Assembly (NCBI RefSeq): GCF_000761485.1
Contig: NZ_JPMX01000093.1
Span: 11,944 to 44,737, forward strand
Direction of reading: 5' to 3'
Source: Modestobacter caceresii
GTDB lineage: Bacteria > Actinomycetota > Actinomycetes > Mycobacteriales > Geodermatophilaceae
DNA: 32,794 nt
Made by a program: the position numbers and the translations under genes. Shown piece by piece: positions 1-8,417 of this stretch. The notes under the pieces were generated by a model. That model saw nothing but the letters and a program-made list of their open reading frames with translations, had not been told where the DNA came from and did not search any database. Positions within the stretch are counted from its first letter, which is position 1. Each line of letters opens with the position of its first letter.

Positions 1-465
1 GACGGCCAGGATGGCGATGTCGTCGTCGGTGCTGCCGCCCACGATCCGACCTAGCATCTGGTCGCAAAGGTCCTCGAGGCGCAGGTTCCGCATCTTGCCC
101 AGGGCACCGGTAAGGCGGGCAATCCCCTCGTCGATGCCGGTGCTCCATGCATCCACGATGCCGTCGGTGTAGAAGACCACTGTGTCGTTCGGGTGCAGAA
201 GGAGCTCGTGGTTGGAGCGTGGGCTGCTCGCGTCTGCTCCGAGCAGGCGTTCTTGGGTGCTGCCGAGCACTTCGACCTCGCCGGCCGCGGGGATCAGCAC
301 CGGTGGAGATGCCCCGCTGAGGACCAGCGCAGAGTCGCAGCCCTTCCCGGGCGCGCTTGGGTTGCTCAAGGCGGGCGACTAGGGCGGTGGCCATCGTGCC
401 GACATGCAAGCCCGTGAACACCCCGTCGACGCGACGGAGGATCGCAAGGACAGAAGTCAACCTAT
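1..465 (-). pseudogene. SpoIIE/RsbU-type PP2C phosphatase remnant (C-terminal part, frameshifted, runs off left edge)
   Basis: Read on the minus strand, this stretch encodes the C-terminal half of a SpoIIE-family phosphatase that would dephosphorylate a STAS anti-anti-sigma factor. Recognisable blocks are RRVDGVFTGLHVGTMATA, LRWSSAGH, VVFYTDGIVD and the metal-binding TDDDIAILAV at the edge. These blocks lie in three different frames: one shift falls near 325-345 and another near 305-312. Upstream of about 465 homology stops abruptly, so the PAS, GAF and N-terminal catalytic parts are missing. It closely matches the C-terminus of the intact phosphatase at 20090-21796 and is probably a paralogous copy. 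The gene is dead unless both shifts are sequencing errors, and even then it lacks its front half. Confidence 0.8.
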
Positions 466-659
466 CGGAAGGGAAGACTCACCCGGCGAAGTCGGCGGGG
501 CGGACTCTGCATAGTTGAAACACCCGACCGCCATCGCAAGTACTCTTCCCGTGCGACGCGGAGACCGTGCGGCTCCGATGGGTTCACGCGACACGCGGAC
601 CCTCCCCGGCCCGGGGCGTCCGCGGCTGGACCGCCGTTCGGTACACCGGAATGAGGCAC

Positions 660-1175
660 ATGGCTGACACGCTTTGGGGCCGCCGGTCGATGCCGGAGCC
701 AGGTCCGGACGTGTTCACGGTGTGGCAGGGGGAACCGGTCACGCCGGGGGAACTCACGGCGCTGCGCGTCGGCTTGCGCGCCGTTCTCAGTGACGGTGCC
801 CGGCCCGAAGGCGCCAACGACGACGACATCGACCGACTTCTGCTGGCGTACGAGGAGCTCGCGTCCAACGGACTGCGGCACGGACAACAGCCTGTACGAG
901 TGGCTGTCACGACGACCGGTACGGGTTGGTTGCTCGAAGTCAGCGACGCAGCGGCCGACCGGCCGCCTCAGCCGGCGGTGGGCCGGGACGCCAGCAAGGG
1001 AGGGCTGGGCCTCTACCTCGTCGCCCGATTGTGCGCGGCTCACGGGTGGACCGTCCGGGGAGACCGCAAGTCCGTCTGGGCGCGGATCGACTTCGCGTCG
1101 TCGGGCGCGTTGCAGCAACGCCCGTCACTGCCAGTGCCGCGTGGTGAGACCCCGGGGCGTAGCCGCTCTCATTGA
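660..1175 (+). CDS. Anti-sigma factor serine kinase, HATPase (RsbW-like)
   Basis: A 171-residue cytoplasmic GHKL-type ATPase. Members of this family bind a sigma factor and phosphorylate a STAS antagonist (partner switching). Visible motifs are the N-box around residues 61-74 (YEELASNGLRHG, Asn70 for Mg-ATP), the G1 box SDAAADRPP (Asp96) and the G2 loop GGLGLYLV (114-121). I chose the ATG at 660 because the decayed copy at 19612-19808 conserves the segment GGAA-N-GAGGCAC directly before the same ATG. An ATG at 651 and one at 567 are also in frame. A STAS gene follows on the opposite strand, and a dead phosphatase lies divergently upstream, so its phosphatase partner may now be the one encoded at 20090. 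Confidence 0.82.
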   Translation: MADTLWGRRSMPEPGPDVFTVWQGEPVTPGELTALRVGLRAVLSDGARPEGANDDDIDRLLLAYEELASNGLRHGQQPVRVAVTTTGTGWLLEVSDAAADRPPQPAVGRDASKGGLGLYLVARLCAAHGWTVRGDRKSVWARIDFASSGALQQRPSLPVPRGETPGRSRSH

Positions 1176-1242
1176 CGCGGTGTGAATCGAGACCGACAGG
1201 CCGCCGGGGTCACGGGCAACCTGCTGGCCGGTCAGGGACGGA

Positions 1243-1605
1243 TCAGGCAGACAACGCCTCGGACGCCTGGGAGCCACGCTCATCGACGTCCAGCCGCTGC
1301 AGCGCGCGCCGCAGCACGGGAGACGCGCCCAGCAGCGTCACCCGGCGGCCGTGCCCTACGGCGCGACGGTAGGCCCCGCCCAGCGCACGGACGCCAGCGT
1401 GGTCACCAACGGTGAGCTCAGCGACGTCGACTGTCCAGTGGTTCCGGTTGCTCTGCAGCAACGTGGAGACGGCGTCGTGGACCAGATGGGTAGTGCGGCG
1501 ATCGAGATAGCCAGCCAGGTCCAGACGACCGTGGAGAAGGTCAACACGGACTTCGAATCCCGGGCCACCGGAACGTGTGGCAGAGGAAGTCGGGGAAACA
1601 GACAC
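1243..1605 (-). CDS. STAS-domain protein (anti-sigma factor antagonist-like)
   Basis: A 120-residue STAS protein. Family members are the phosphorylatable antagonists that sequester RsbW-like kinases. The domain covers roughly residues 17-112, with the typical VDLLHGRLDLAGYLDRR strand-helix start. The segment that normally reads D-S-S-G, with the phosphoserine, reads D-H-A-G here (Ala70), so the usual regulatory serine is absent. The GTG start at 1605 was chosen because AAGGTGA lies 4 bases upstream. The frame stays open to 1914, but that extension looks like low-complexity Arg/Ser sequence. It converges with the kinase gene at 660-1175 and is its likely interaction partner, though this is inference from neighbourhood. 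Confidence 0.7.
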   Translation of the reverse strand: MSVSPTSSATRSGGPGFEVRVDLLHGRLDLAGYLDRRTTHLVHDAVSTLLQSNRNHWTVDVAELTVGDHAGVRALGGAYRRAVGHGRRVTLLGASPVLRRALQRLDVDERGSQASEALSA

Positions 1606-2378
1606 ACGATCACCTTGGCGCTCATGAGGGACGCGACGGACGCGGAGTGCCCGCGGCCGGAACGTGCTGTCTGCTGGGGGCGACACGGGCCGCAGTCTTG
1701 ACCCGTCGTCGAAGTTAGCGGAACTGCGCCGACCGGACAACGGTCGTCGGAGCTGGATCTGGCCGGGCGCGACATTGAGTCGTAGGCGCTCGGGTCTGGT
1801 CAGCGCGGCAGGGCAGAGCGGTGAGGTGGCGTCACCGGACCGCGGCGTGGCAGTGCACCAGCGGCCTCCCTTGATCCGCTCGTCAGAGCGCCCCGCCGGA
1901 CCCGTCGCCACCAAGTACAGCTCCGGTCTCGGTGCTCGTGCGTCCGGTATGAGGCGTCGCGTGCTCCGTCGTCTCCAGCTTCGAGTCGGTCCACGGCTGC
2001 AGTGTGACTACTGCTGCAGCTGCCTTGCGCGCTGGAGGTGCGGATCGTCACCGGAACGCCAACGATCTTCGTCCGGCGGGGAGCAGCCACGGTGTCTGCG
2101 TGCGGTACGTCGGTTCTTGTCCGCCTCTCTCGGATCACGCTCGGGTTCCCCCAGGATCGGCAGGACGCCGTATCGGCCGCGCTGGCGGTTCTCGCCAGTG
2201 GGGCTCACGCCGTGTATCGCTGACCGTGAACAGCAGGGCAGAGCCGCTTTCGCGTCGCCAGCGCATGGACGTCGTTGCATGACTGCACTGGCCGCCAATC
2301 AGGCCGCGAGAGTCACTGTTCGGGCCGACGAAAAGCGGCGACTCTGCCGCGAAAGGAAGGAATCTCGCCGACCCGTCA
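1606..2378. other. Intergenic stretch without a supported gene
   Basis: About 770 bases between the STAS gene and the DUF2254 gene. Open frames exist on both strands, including a long plus frame from 1664 and a short GTG frame at 2038-2223. Their translations are Arg/Ser/Pro-rich and match no family I recognise. I see no RNA gene. It may hold the upstream region of the STAS gene or decayed sequence. Confidence 0.4.
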
Positions 2379-3809
2379 TCAGATGGAACGGGTCTGCCCT
2401 GCGCGGTCCCGGAATGCGTCATCGGTGTCCCCGGAGAGAGCCGAGTGGACGCGCCTGGCCATGTCGCGGACGGCATTCTTGTCGTTCTCCAGCAGGCTGT
2501 CCGACATCTCGGCGAGCACGAGCTCCGTCTGCTCCATCACGTCCTGGCGTTGCTCGTCATCCCGGCATGCCACTGCCACATCCCGGAGCATTCGCAGGAC
2601 GGCGGTCAGGACCGCAGGCTCGTTCCGGCCGAACCTCCGGACCTGCGCGCACGTGAGGTCCAGGTAGTAGCGCAGGTCGCGGTCGGGCAGCACGGCACGG
2701 GGAGTCCCGTCGTCGTCCTGAAGCACCTGGGGACCGAGTCGTCGGCCAGTCAGACGGACGAGCAGGTCGGCGCAGTACCCCAGCGCCTCGGCGGCTGTGG
2801 TGGGATCGTTGACAGCGGGGGAGATGGCCTTGATCGCAATGTCGATCAGCTCGCGCAGGGGAAAGGCGACATCCTGCTCCTCGGTGCGCTCGAATCCGAG
2901 AGCGACCACCTCTGTCAGGTCGCGGACCAGTGCATCCACTGGCACGTCGGACCCGTCACCCACGAATGCACTGGCGATAGGGCTGCCTACCACGACGGAA
3001 TCGCCCGGACGCACGCCCAGCCAGAGGAAGACCCCGTGCCGGCGGGCCGCGTCGCGGAGCGGTTCGGGTGCCACCGTCCGCACGAATCCGCTACGCCAGG
3101 CGGGGATCAGCACTCCGCCCTCGGGACCGGGCAGGTCCTCGTGCGGGAACTCCGGACCCTCCCCGTAGGGCTCGTATGCGTCTGACATCGTGGACCTGGC
3201 GTCGTGGTGCACGGCGGCCATCATGTTGTCCACCCGCAGCCGCCCGACGATGTGCGCCATGAAGACGATGAGCATGCTTCCTGCGGCCAGCCCGAGCAGG
3301 CTGCAGAGGAGGACGGCCAGACCGGGCAACGGGCGCTCGGGGTCAAGCCCACGCAGCGTCACGAGCGAGGCGACGAACGCCGAGAGCAGCACAGCGACAG
3401 TGCTTTGGACGATTCCGTCCCTGGCGAAGGAGCGCAGCAACCGCGGCGAGAACTGCTGCGACGCCAACTGCAGGGCCACCACGGTCAGCGACAGGGTGAG
3501 GCTGAGCGCCGCCATGGAAGCGGTCGCGACCGACTGAAGCAGCGAGGCCGCCGTCGAGGGGTCCGTGGGCCACACCCATTCGGCGAACGTACTGGTGGGT
3601 TCGGGTCGGACCATGAGAAGACCCACCGTCACGGCGAGACTGCCGAGTGCCGCGATCGTGGGCCAGAACCACAGGGACGCGCGGATCTGCTCGCTCGACG
3701 GACCCCGAGTACTACTCAGGATGTACTCCTTGGTCCAGCCGCTTCGGCATGCATCCTCCTCGTGGCGCGCTGCCGCCTCTGGTGGTCGCGGCCGCAACCC
3801 GGCCAGCAT
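2379..3809 (-). CDS. DUF2254 family integral membrane protein
   Basis: A predicted DUF2254 membrane protein of about 476 residues with no established biochemical role. Four hydrophobic segments lie near residues 48-68, 87-117, 133-153 and 161-189. A large soluble part follows with the conserved-looking stretch DIAIKAISPAVNDPTTA (after about residue 320), which I associate with this family. The start is uncertain. ATG 3809 has GAGG 6 bases upstream and is used here. An AAGGAG lies 6 bases before an in-frame CTG at 3719, which would give a protein starting just before TM1, the length more usual for the family. It appears to be monocistronic. Confidence 0.82.
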   Translation of the reverse strand: MLAGLRPRPPEAAARHEEDACRSGWTKEYILSSTRGPSSEQIRASLWFWPTIAALGSLAVTVGLLMVRPEPTSTFAEWVWPTDPSTAASLLQSVATASMAALSLTLSLTVVALQLASQQFSPRLLRSFARDGIVQSTVAVLLSAFVASLVTLRGLDPERPLPGLAVLLCSLLGLAAGSMLIVFMAHIVGRLRVDNMMAAVHHDARSTMSDAYEPYGEGPEFPHEDLPGPEGGVLIPAWRSGFVRTVAPEPLRDAARRHGVFLWLGVRPGDSVVVGSPIASAFVGDGSDVPVDALVRDLTEVVALGFERTEEQDVAFPLRELIDIAIKAISPAVNDPTTAAEALGYCADLLVRLTGRRLGPQVLQDDDGTPRAVLPDRDLRYYLDLTCAQVRRFGRNEPAVLTAVLRMLRDVAVACRDDEQRQDVMEQTELVLAEMSDSLLENDKNAVRDMARRVHSALSGDTDDAFRDRAGQTRSI

Positions 3810-4138
3810 GCCGGACCTCATACGAGGTCGCCGAACAAGCCATGCATGGTGGCCACGCCAGGGGAAGCGACGGCATGCCTGGACGGGTACCGGGTGAGTC
3901 ACCGCCGCCTCGCGCCATCGTTCAGCTCTTTCGGCACGGACGGCGTCGACGTACATCGGGCAAGGGCGCTGCGTGCGCGGAGGTGCTGGGCAGCGGTGCC
4001 GCCGGCGCTATTCCAGGGCAGCTGGGAAGTGCGTGGATTCCGAATCGACCACCGGGCCGAGCGTCGTTGGCGCGCTCGTCCTCGGGTGCTGTCGGGGGCG
4101 CTGCCATTGGCCGTGCCCGGGTTCCGAGAACTGCCTCT
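3810..4138. other. Intergenic stretch, no supported gene
   Basis: This is upstream of the DUF2254 gene. It carries that gene's possible longer N-terminus and short frames without family features. The start of the ZIP fragment may extend into it, but no hydrophobic segment is visible. Confidence 0.35.
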
Positions 4139-4363
4139 CGTGCCGGAGCGGCCACCGGCTCCGTCGCCGACGGGCTTGTCGTCGCCTCCGTCTTTCTCCA
4201 CCTGCTGCCCGACATCGCCGAGGCCGGCGAGGCGATCGGCGAAGAGCTGTACGACGGGCTCCCGCCCACGCCGCTGATCCACCTCGGAATCTTCCTCGTT
4301 GCTCTGTTCGATTTCACGGCCGACGGGTCGAAGCGTCCCGCCAGTCGCGAGGACGCCCGGAGG
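4139..4363 (+). pseudogene. ZIP-family metal transporter fragment
   Basis: The plus-strand frame here reads VVASVFLHLLPDIAEAGEAI followed by a second hydrophobic block, PLIHLGIFLVALFDFTADG. This is the FLHLLP-type first helix pair of ZIP zinc/divalent-metal permeases. Only about 75 codons are recognisable. The sequence before it is not membrane-like, and after it the frame runs into the 3' end of the convergent dehalogenase gene. The remaining transmembrane helices, including the His-rich metal site, are absent. I read it as an orphan N-terminal fragment that does not make a working transporter. Confidence 0.55.
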
Positions 4364-4381
4364 TCTGTCCGCGCGGCTGCA

Positions 4382-5053
4382 TCAGGCGAGTCGGCCGGCG
4401 AGGTCTGTGAGCGCGGAGACCGTGTGCGTCGGGGGAGTGAAGTAGTCGGGATACGAGGCGCCGGTGCGATTGATCCAGACGGTGCTCATGCCGGCGCGTG
4501 CGGCGCCGTCGATGTCCCAGGGATGAACGGCCACCAAGGTCATGGCATCGAGCGGGGTGCCACAGGCGCCGGCTGCGTACTCGTACGCGGTTCGCGCAGG
4601 CTTCCACGCCCCGGCGTCTTCCACGGAGAGCAGATGTTGGAAGGAGTCCCGGATGCCGGCCCGGGTGAGGAGCTGCTCGGCCACCTGACTCGATCCGTTG
4701 CTCAAAGTGACCAGGCGCAGACCAGCGTCTCGTAGACCTCTCGCGCCATCTGGGACGTCGTCGTGCACACCGAGTTCGCTGAAGCCCTGCATCACGTGCG
4801 CGACGGCTGTCTCGAGGTCACGGTCCAGGTCGAGGCCGGTCAGCACGGTGCGCAGTGCTCCTGCACCCAGTTCCGCGAAGGGCTGCTGAGAACCGGCGGC
4901 GGTAAGGGCGAAGCCGTCGCGCAGCACCATGGCGAACCACAACGTCGAGAGGTGACCGGGCGCCCCGACGTCGGTGAACCGTTGCGCCATCGGTTGCAGG
5001 TCGGACAGCGTCTCGTTGACGTCGAAGACGAGTACCGAAGGTGGGTTGCTCAC
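4382..5053 (-). CDS. Haloacid dehalogenase, type II (L-2-haloacid dehalogenase-like)
   Basis: A 223-residue cytoplasmic HAD-superfamily hydrolase. The type II family hydrolyses L-2-haloalkanoates to hydroxy acids through an aspartyl ester. Motif I is FDVNETLSD with nucleophile Asp11. Arg45 in MVLRDGFALTAAG is in the halide-binding position. Motif II is VTLSNGS (Ser118, Asn119), motif III is Lys151 in WKPARTAYEYAA, and motif IV is VAVHPWDIDGA (Asp180). Length and motif spacing are normal for the family. The GTG start at 5053 has GAGGAG 5 bases upstream. The true substrate cannot be told from sequence, because many actinobacterial members are only haloacid-dehalogenase-like. Confidence 0.88.
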   Translation of the reverse strand: MSNPPSVLVFDVNETLSDLQPMAQRFTDVGAPGHLSTLWFAMVLRDGFALTAAGSQQPFAELGAGALRTVLTGLDLDRDLETAVAHVMQGFSELGVHDDVPDGARGLRDAGLRLVTLSNGSSQVAEQLLTRAGIRDSFQHLLSVEDAGAWKPARTAYEYAAGACGTPLDAMTLVAVHPWDIDGAARAGMSTVWINRTGASYPDYFTPPTHTVSALTDLAGRLA

Positions 5054-5156
5054 AAGTGCTCCTCACGATCATGTGCCGGCCGGTCATCGTGCTGGCAGGA
5101 TCACTTTTGCGCCTGTCGGGGCCTGTGCCCGCCGGCTCCACCGGAGCCCGTCTTGC

Positions 5157-5612
5157 TCAGCTGAGCTGCGTGGTGATGGTGATGGCGCCCTTCAGACTCC
5201 GCGCGACGGGACAGCCGTCGGCGTGGAAGGCCAGCACTCGCTGAACCTTCTCGGCATCCGCGTGGGCGATGGTCAAGCCCGTGTAGGTCACGTGGATGCG
5301 CTTGACCACCAGGACTTTGCCTTCCAGTTCCACTTCACCGCGGGCATGCCCCACCAGACCGGTGGGGTCGATCCGCCGGGCAGCTAGCGCTCCGGCGAAC
5401 GTCCCGGTGAGCTAACCGAGAGTGGCACCGACCAGGTGGTCGATCGTGCTTGCGTGGGCAGGGGCGTTCCCTGGTTCCACCCCGTAGTGCTCTGCGATGG
5501 CCCCGTGCATGCCATAGACGGTCGGGTTCTCCTCGCCCGGCAGGTATGCCGCGCGGAGCGGGCCGCCGAGGCGCTCGACGCGAACCTCCGAGACATACGC
5601 GATATCAGCCAC
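5157..5612 (-). pseudogene. OsmC-family peroxidase-like gene with an in-frame TAG at the first redox Cys/Sec position
   Basis: One uninterrupted minus-strand frame from GTG 5612 (GGGAGG 4 bases upstream) to 5157 encodes about 150 residues of an OsmC-like protein. The family reduces organic hydroperoxides with two cysteines. The only break is a TAG at 5412-5414. The context before it is HLVGATLG and after it LTGTFAGALAARR, which is where the first redox cysteine sits. The second is present in FHADGCPVARSL. From memory, actinobacterial relatives are annotated as OsmC family (seleno)proteins with UGA-encoded Sec here. A stem-loop follows the codon at 5371-5400. Either the gene was inactivated by a Sec-UGA to UAG change, or a truncated 66-residue product is made. 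Confidence 0.72.
5371..5400 (-). promoter_or_regulatory. Hairpin just downstream of the OsmC TAG, candidate remnant of a bacterial SECIS
   Basis: On the minus strand the segment GTTCGCCGG is complementary, allowing two G-U pairs, to CCGGCGGAT across a 12-base loop. The 6-bp core CGCCGG/CCGGCG is perfect. The stem begins about 11 bases after the TAG and the apical loop lies about 21-32 bases after it. That is in the range described for bacterial SECIS elements. GC-rich coding DNA forms such stems easily, so this is suggestive only. Confidence 0.35.
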
Positions 5613-5964
5613 ATGACCTCCCTCTGCTGTGCTCCGTCCGCGCCACCTACCCAGAGCTGCTCATCCATATCCGGACCCCGGAGGGAGCAATCAACGGTGT
5701 GGACATCGAGGCGCATGTCCGCTTCGGCTTGCGGGCCCGTCTGCCGTGTTCGGGGTGTGAGGCTGGCTGATGGTCACTGAATCCTCGGGCCGCCTACGCC
5801 CAGGCGAACGGCTCCGCCGATGGCGCGGGGTCGCGATGTGTCCCCGGGTCGAATATCCGGGCTCGGTGCCACAGGCTGTAGGCGCAGGTGGATGCCCTCG
5901 TGCACGGACGGCGCGGGCAGGCCGGAGCGGCGAGCCCGGACGACGGCGCGAAGGAGGATCAGTG
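5613..5964. other. Divergent intergenic region between OsmC-like and molybdoenzyme genes
   Basis: A 350-base stretch that must hold the promoters of both flanking genes. I see no clear -35/-10 pair. A plus frame around 5636-5770 reads YPELLIHIRTPEGAINGVDI and has a coding look, but it lacks a good start and I cannot place it. It may be a gene fragment. Confidence 0.35.
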
Positions 5965-8417
5965 GTGAAGGTCGATCGCATCGCGGAGCCGTGGGGTTCC
6001 CGAACGCCGTACGGACCGGGGGAGAGCTGGCCCACGCGGGTCGACTCCTACCTGGCCGACGGGCTCACCGAGGCCGACGTCGACCGCTGGGTGCAGTCGG
6101 CCACGATCCTGCACAGCAACGGCGACGGGCTGGACATCGCGGTGAAGAACGACCGCATCGTCGGCGTCCGGGGCCGCGCGGTCGACCGGGTGAACCACGG
6201 CCGGCTGGGCCCCAAGGACCTGTTCGGGTGGCAGGCCAACAACTCCCCGGACCGGCTGACCAGACCGCTGATCCGGCGGAACGGCGAGCTGGTGGAGACC
6301 GACTGGGACACCGCGATGGACGCCGTCGCCGGCCGGTGCAAGGAGCTGTTGGAGGAGCAGGGGCCCAGCGCGATCAGCTTCTACACGACCGGCCAGCTGT
6401 TCCTCGAGGAGTACTACACCCTCGGGCTCATCGCCCACGGCGGCATCGGCACCAACCACGTGGACGGCAATACCCGGCTGTGCACCGCCACCGCCGCCGC
6501 CGCTTTGAAAGAGACGTTCGCCTGCGACGGTCAGCCCGGCAGCTACACCGACATCGACTCCGCCGACGTCATCGCCGTCTACGGGCACAACATGGCCGAG
6601 ACCCAGACAGTCCTGTGGACCCGCATCCTGGACCGGCTCGCCGGGCCCAATCCGCCGCAGGTCATCTGCGTCGATCCGCGGCTCACCCCGGTGGCGAAGG
6701 CGGCGACGGTCCACTTCGCCCCTCGTCCGGGCACCAACGTGATGCTGATGAACGCGCTGCTGCACGAGATCATCGGCAACGGCTGGATCGACCGCGAGTA
6801 CATCGACGCGCACACCGTGGGCTTCGACGAACTCGAGAAGCAGGTGAAGGCGTACACCCCCGAGCTGGCCGCTGAGGTGTGCGATGTGCCGGCCCAGCAG
6901 ATCCGGGAGGCGGCCCGGATCCTCGGTTCTGCGCAGCGGTTGCTCTCCACCGTGCTGCAGGGGTTCTACCAGTCGCATCAGGCCACGGCGGCCGCCGTCC
7001 AGGTGAACAACATCAACCTGATCCGGGGCCTGCTCGGCAAGCCCGGCTGCGGCATCCTGCAGATGAACGGCCAGCCCACCGCCGAGAACACCCGCGAGTG
7101 CGGCGCTGACGGCGACCTGCCGGCGTTCCGCAACTGGTCCAATGACAGCCATATCCAGGACCTGGCTCGGGTCTGGAACGTCGACCCGATGGAGATTCCG
7201 CACTACTCGCCGCCGACGCATGCCATGCAGATGTTCCGGTACGCAGAGGAGGGCTCGATCCGGTTCATGTACGTGACGGCGACCAACCCCGCCGTCTCCC
7301 TGCCAGAGCTCGAGCGGATCCGCGCGATCCTGGCCCAGGAGCGGCTGTTCCTCGTCGTCCAGGACATCTTCCTGTCCGAGACCGCGCAGCTGGCCGACGT
7401 CGTCCTGCCGGCTGCCACGTGGGAAGAGAAGACCGGCACCTTCACCAACGTCGACCGGACGGTCCACCTGTCGGAGAAGGCCGTGGAACCTCCCGGTGAT
7501 GCGAGGTCGGACCTCGACATCCTCATCGACTTCGCGCACCGACTGGGCCTGAAGGACAAGGACGGCGCGCCCTTGGTGAAGTGGTCCGACGCCGAGGGCG
7601 CCTTCGAGGGGTGGAAGGAGTGCAGCCGGGGGCGGCCGTGCGACTACACGGGCCTGTCCTACGACAAGCTCCGCGGCGGCAGCGGCATCCAATGGCCGTG
7701 CAACGACGAGCACCCCGACGGCACGGAGCGCATCTACGCCGATGGGCAGTTCTGGGCGCAGCCGGAGTACTGCGAGAGCTACGCCGCGACATGGTCACCG
7801 GCGCGCCGGTCGAGGAGACCGAGTACAAGGCGATGAACCCGACCGGCCGGGCAGTGCTGAAGGCGGCCGAGTACCTGCCCCCGCACGAACTGCCCGATCA
7901 GGAGTTCCCGTTCCAGCTGATCACCGGCCGAACGCTGTACCACTTCCACACCCGGACGAAGACCGGCCGGGCCCCGCAGCTCAACAAGGCCGCACCCGAG
8001 GTCTGGGTGGAGATGGCCGCCGGCGACGCCGCCGACCGCGGCTTCACCGAGGGCGACCTGCTGGAGGTCAGCACACCGCGCGGCCGCGTCCAGGGCCGAC
8101 TACGGATCAGCGGCATCCGTCCGGGCGTCCTCTTCCTCCCGTTCCACTACGGGTACTGGGACACCGACTCCGGGCACGAACCCGTGAAGGGCAACGGACG
8201 GGCGGCCAACGAACTGACCCTGACCGACTGGGACCCAGTGTCCAAGCAACCGATCTTCAAGACCGCGGCGGCGCGGGTGGAGCGGGTGGCCTCCGGCGAC
8301 GGTGTCCCGGCACCCGCGCCGACAAACACCGGCTCCGCGCCGGTCGGGACCGGCGTCCCGCCGACTTCGGGCGGCGACGCCGCCCGCGCCCAGGAGCTCG
8401 TGGGAGGCCAGGCATGA
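5965..8417 (+). pseudogene. Molybdopterin oxidoreductase (nitrate reductase/formate dehydrogenase-like catalytic subunit), one frameshift
   Basis: A bis-MGD oxidoreductase of about 815 residues (DMSO reductase superfamily). The GTG start at 5965 has AGGAGG 7 bases upstream. The usual N-terminal [4Fe-4S] motif CxxCxxxC is aligned as T47-x2-H50-x3-D54 in SATILHSNGDGLDIAV, so cluster ligands are missing. The Mo ligand is a Cys in DGNTRLCTATA, with no selenocysteine. NMAETQTVLWTR, VLPAATWEEKTGTFTN and the C-terminal MGD domain with GRTLYHFHTRTKTGRAPQLN are intact. A one-base loss near 7783 (TAC-GCC where TAC-GGC-CGC is expected) moves the last 210 codons to another frame, restarting at ATG 7791. 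Without the shift the gene would be full length. The next gene overlaps it by 4 bases. Confidence 0.85.

Noticed and set aside
462-1118. Minus-strand open frame opposite the anti-sigma kinase
   Set aside because: Shadow of the HATPase gene with no domain of its own.
1664-2656. 330-codon plus-strand frame
   Set aside because: Arg/Ser/Pro-rich translation without a family. Its 3' end is antisense to the DUF2254 gene.
6478-6510. Possible selenocysteine in the molybdoenzyme
   Set aside because: The molybdenum ligand codon is TGC (Cys) in NTRLCTATA and no in-frame TGA occurs before the frameshift.
5959-7713. Very long minus-strand open frame antisense to the molybdoenzyme
   Set aside because: It is the complementary-frame artefact of high-GC coding DNA. 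The plus strand has clear oxidoreductase motifs over the whole length.
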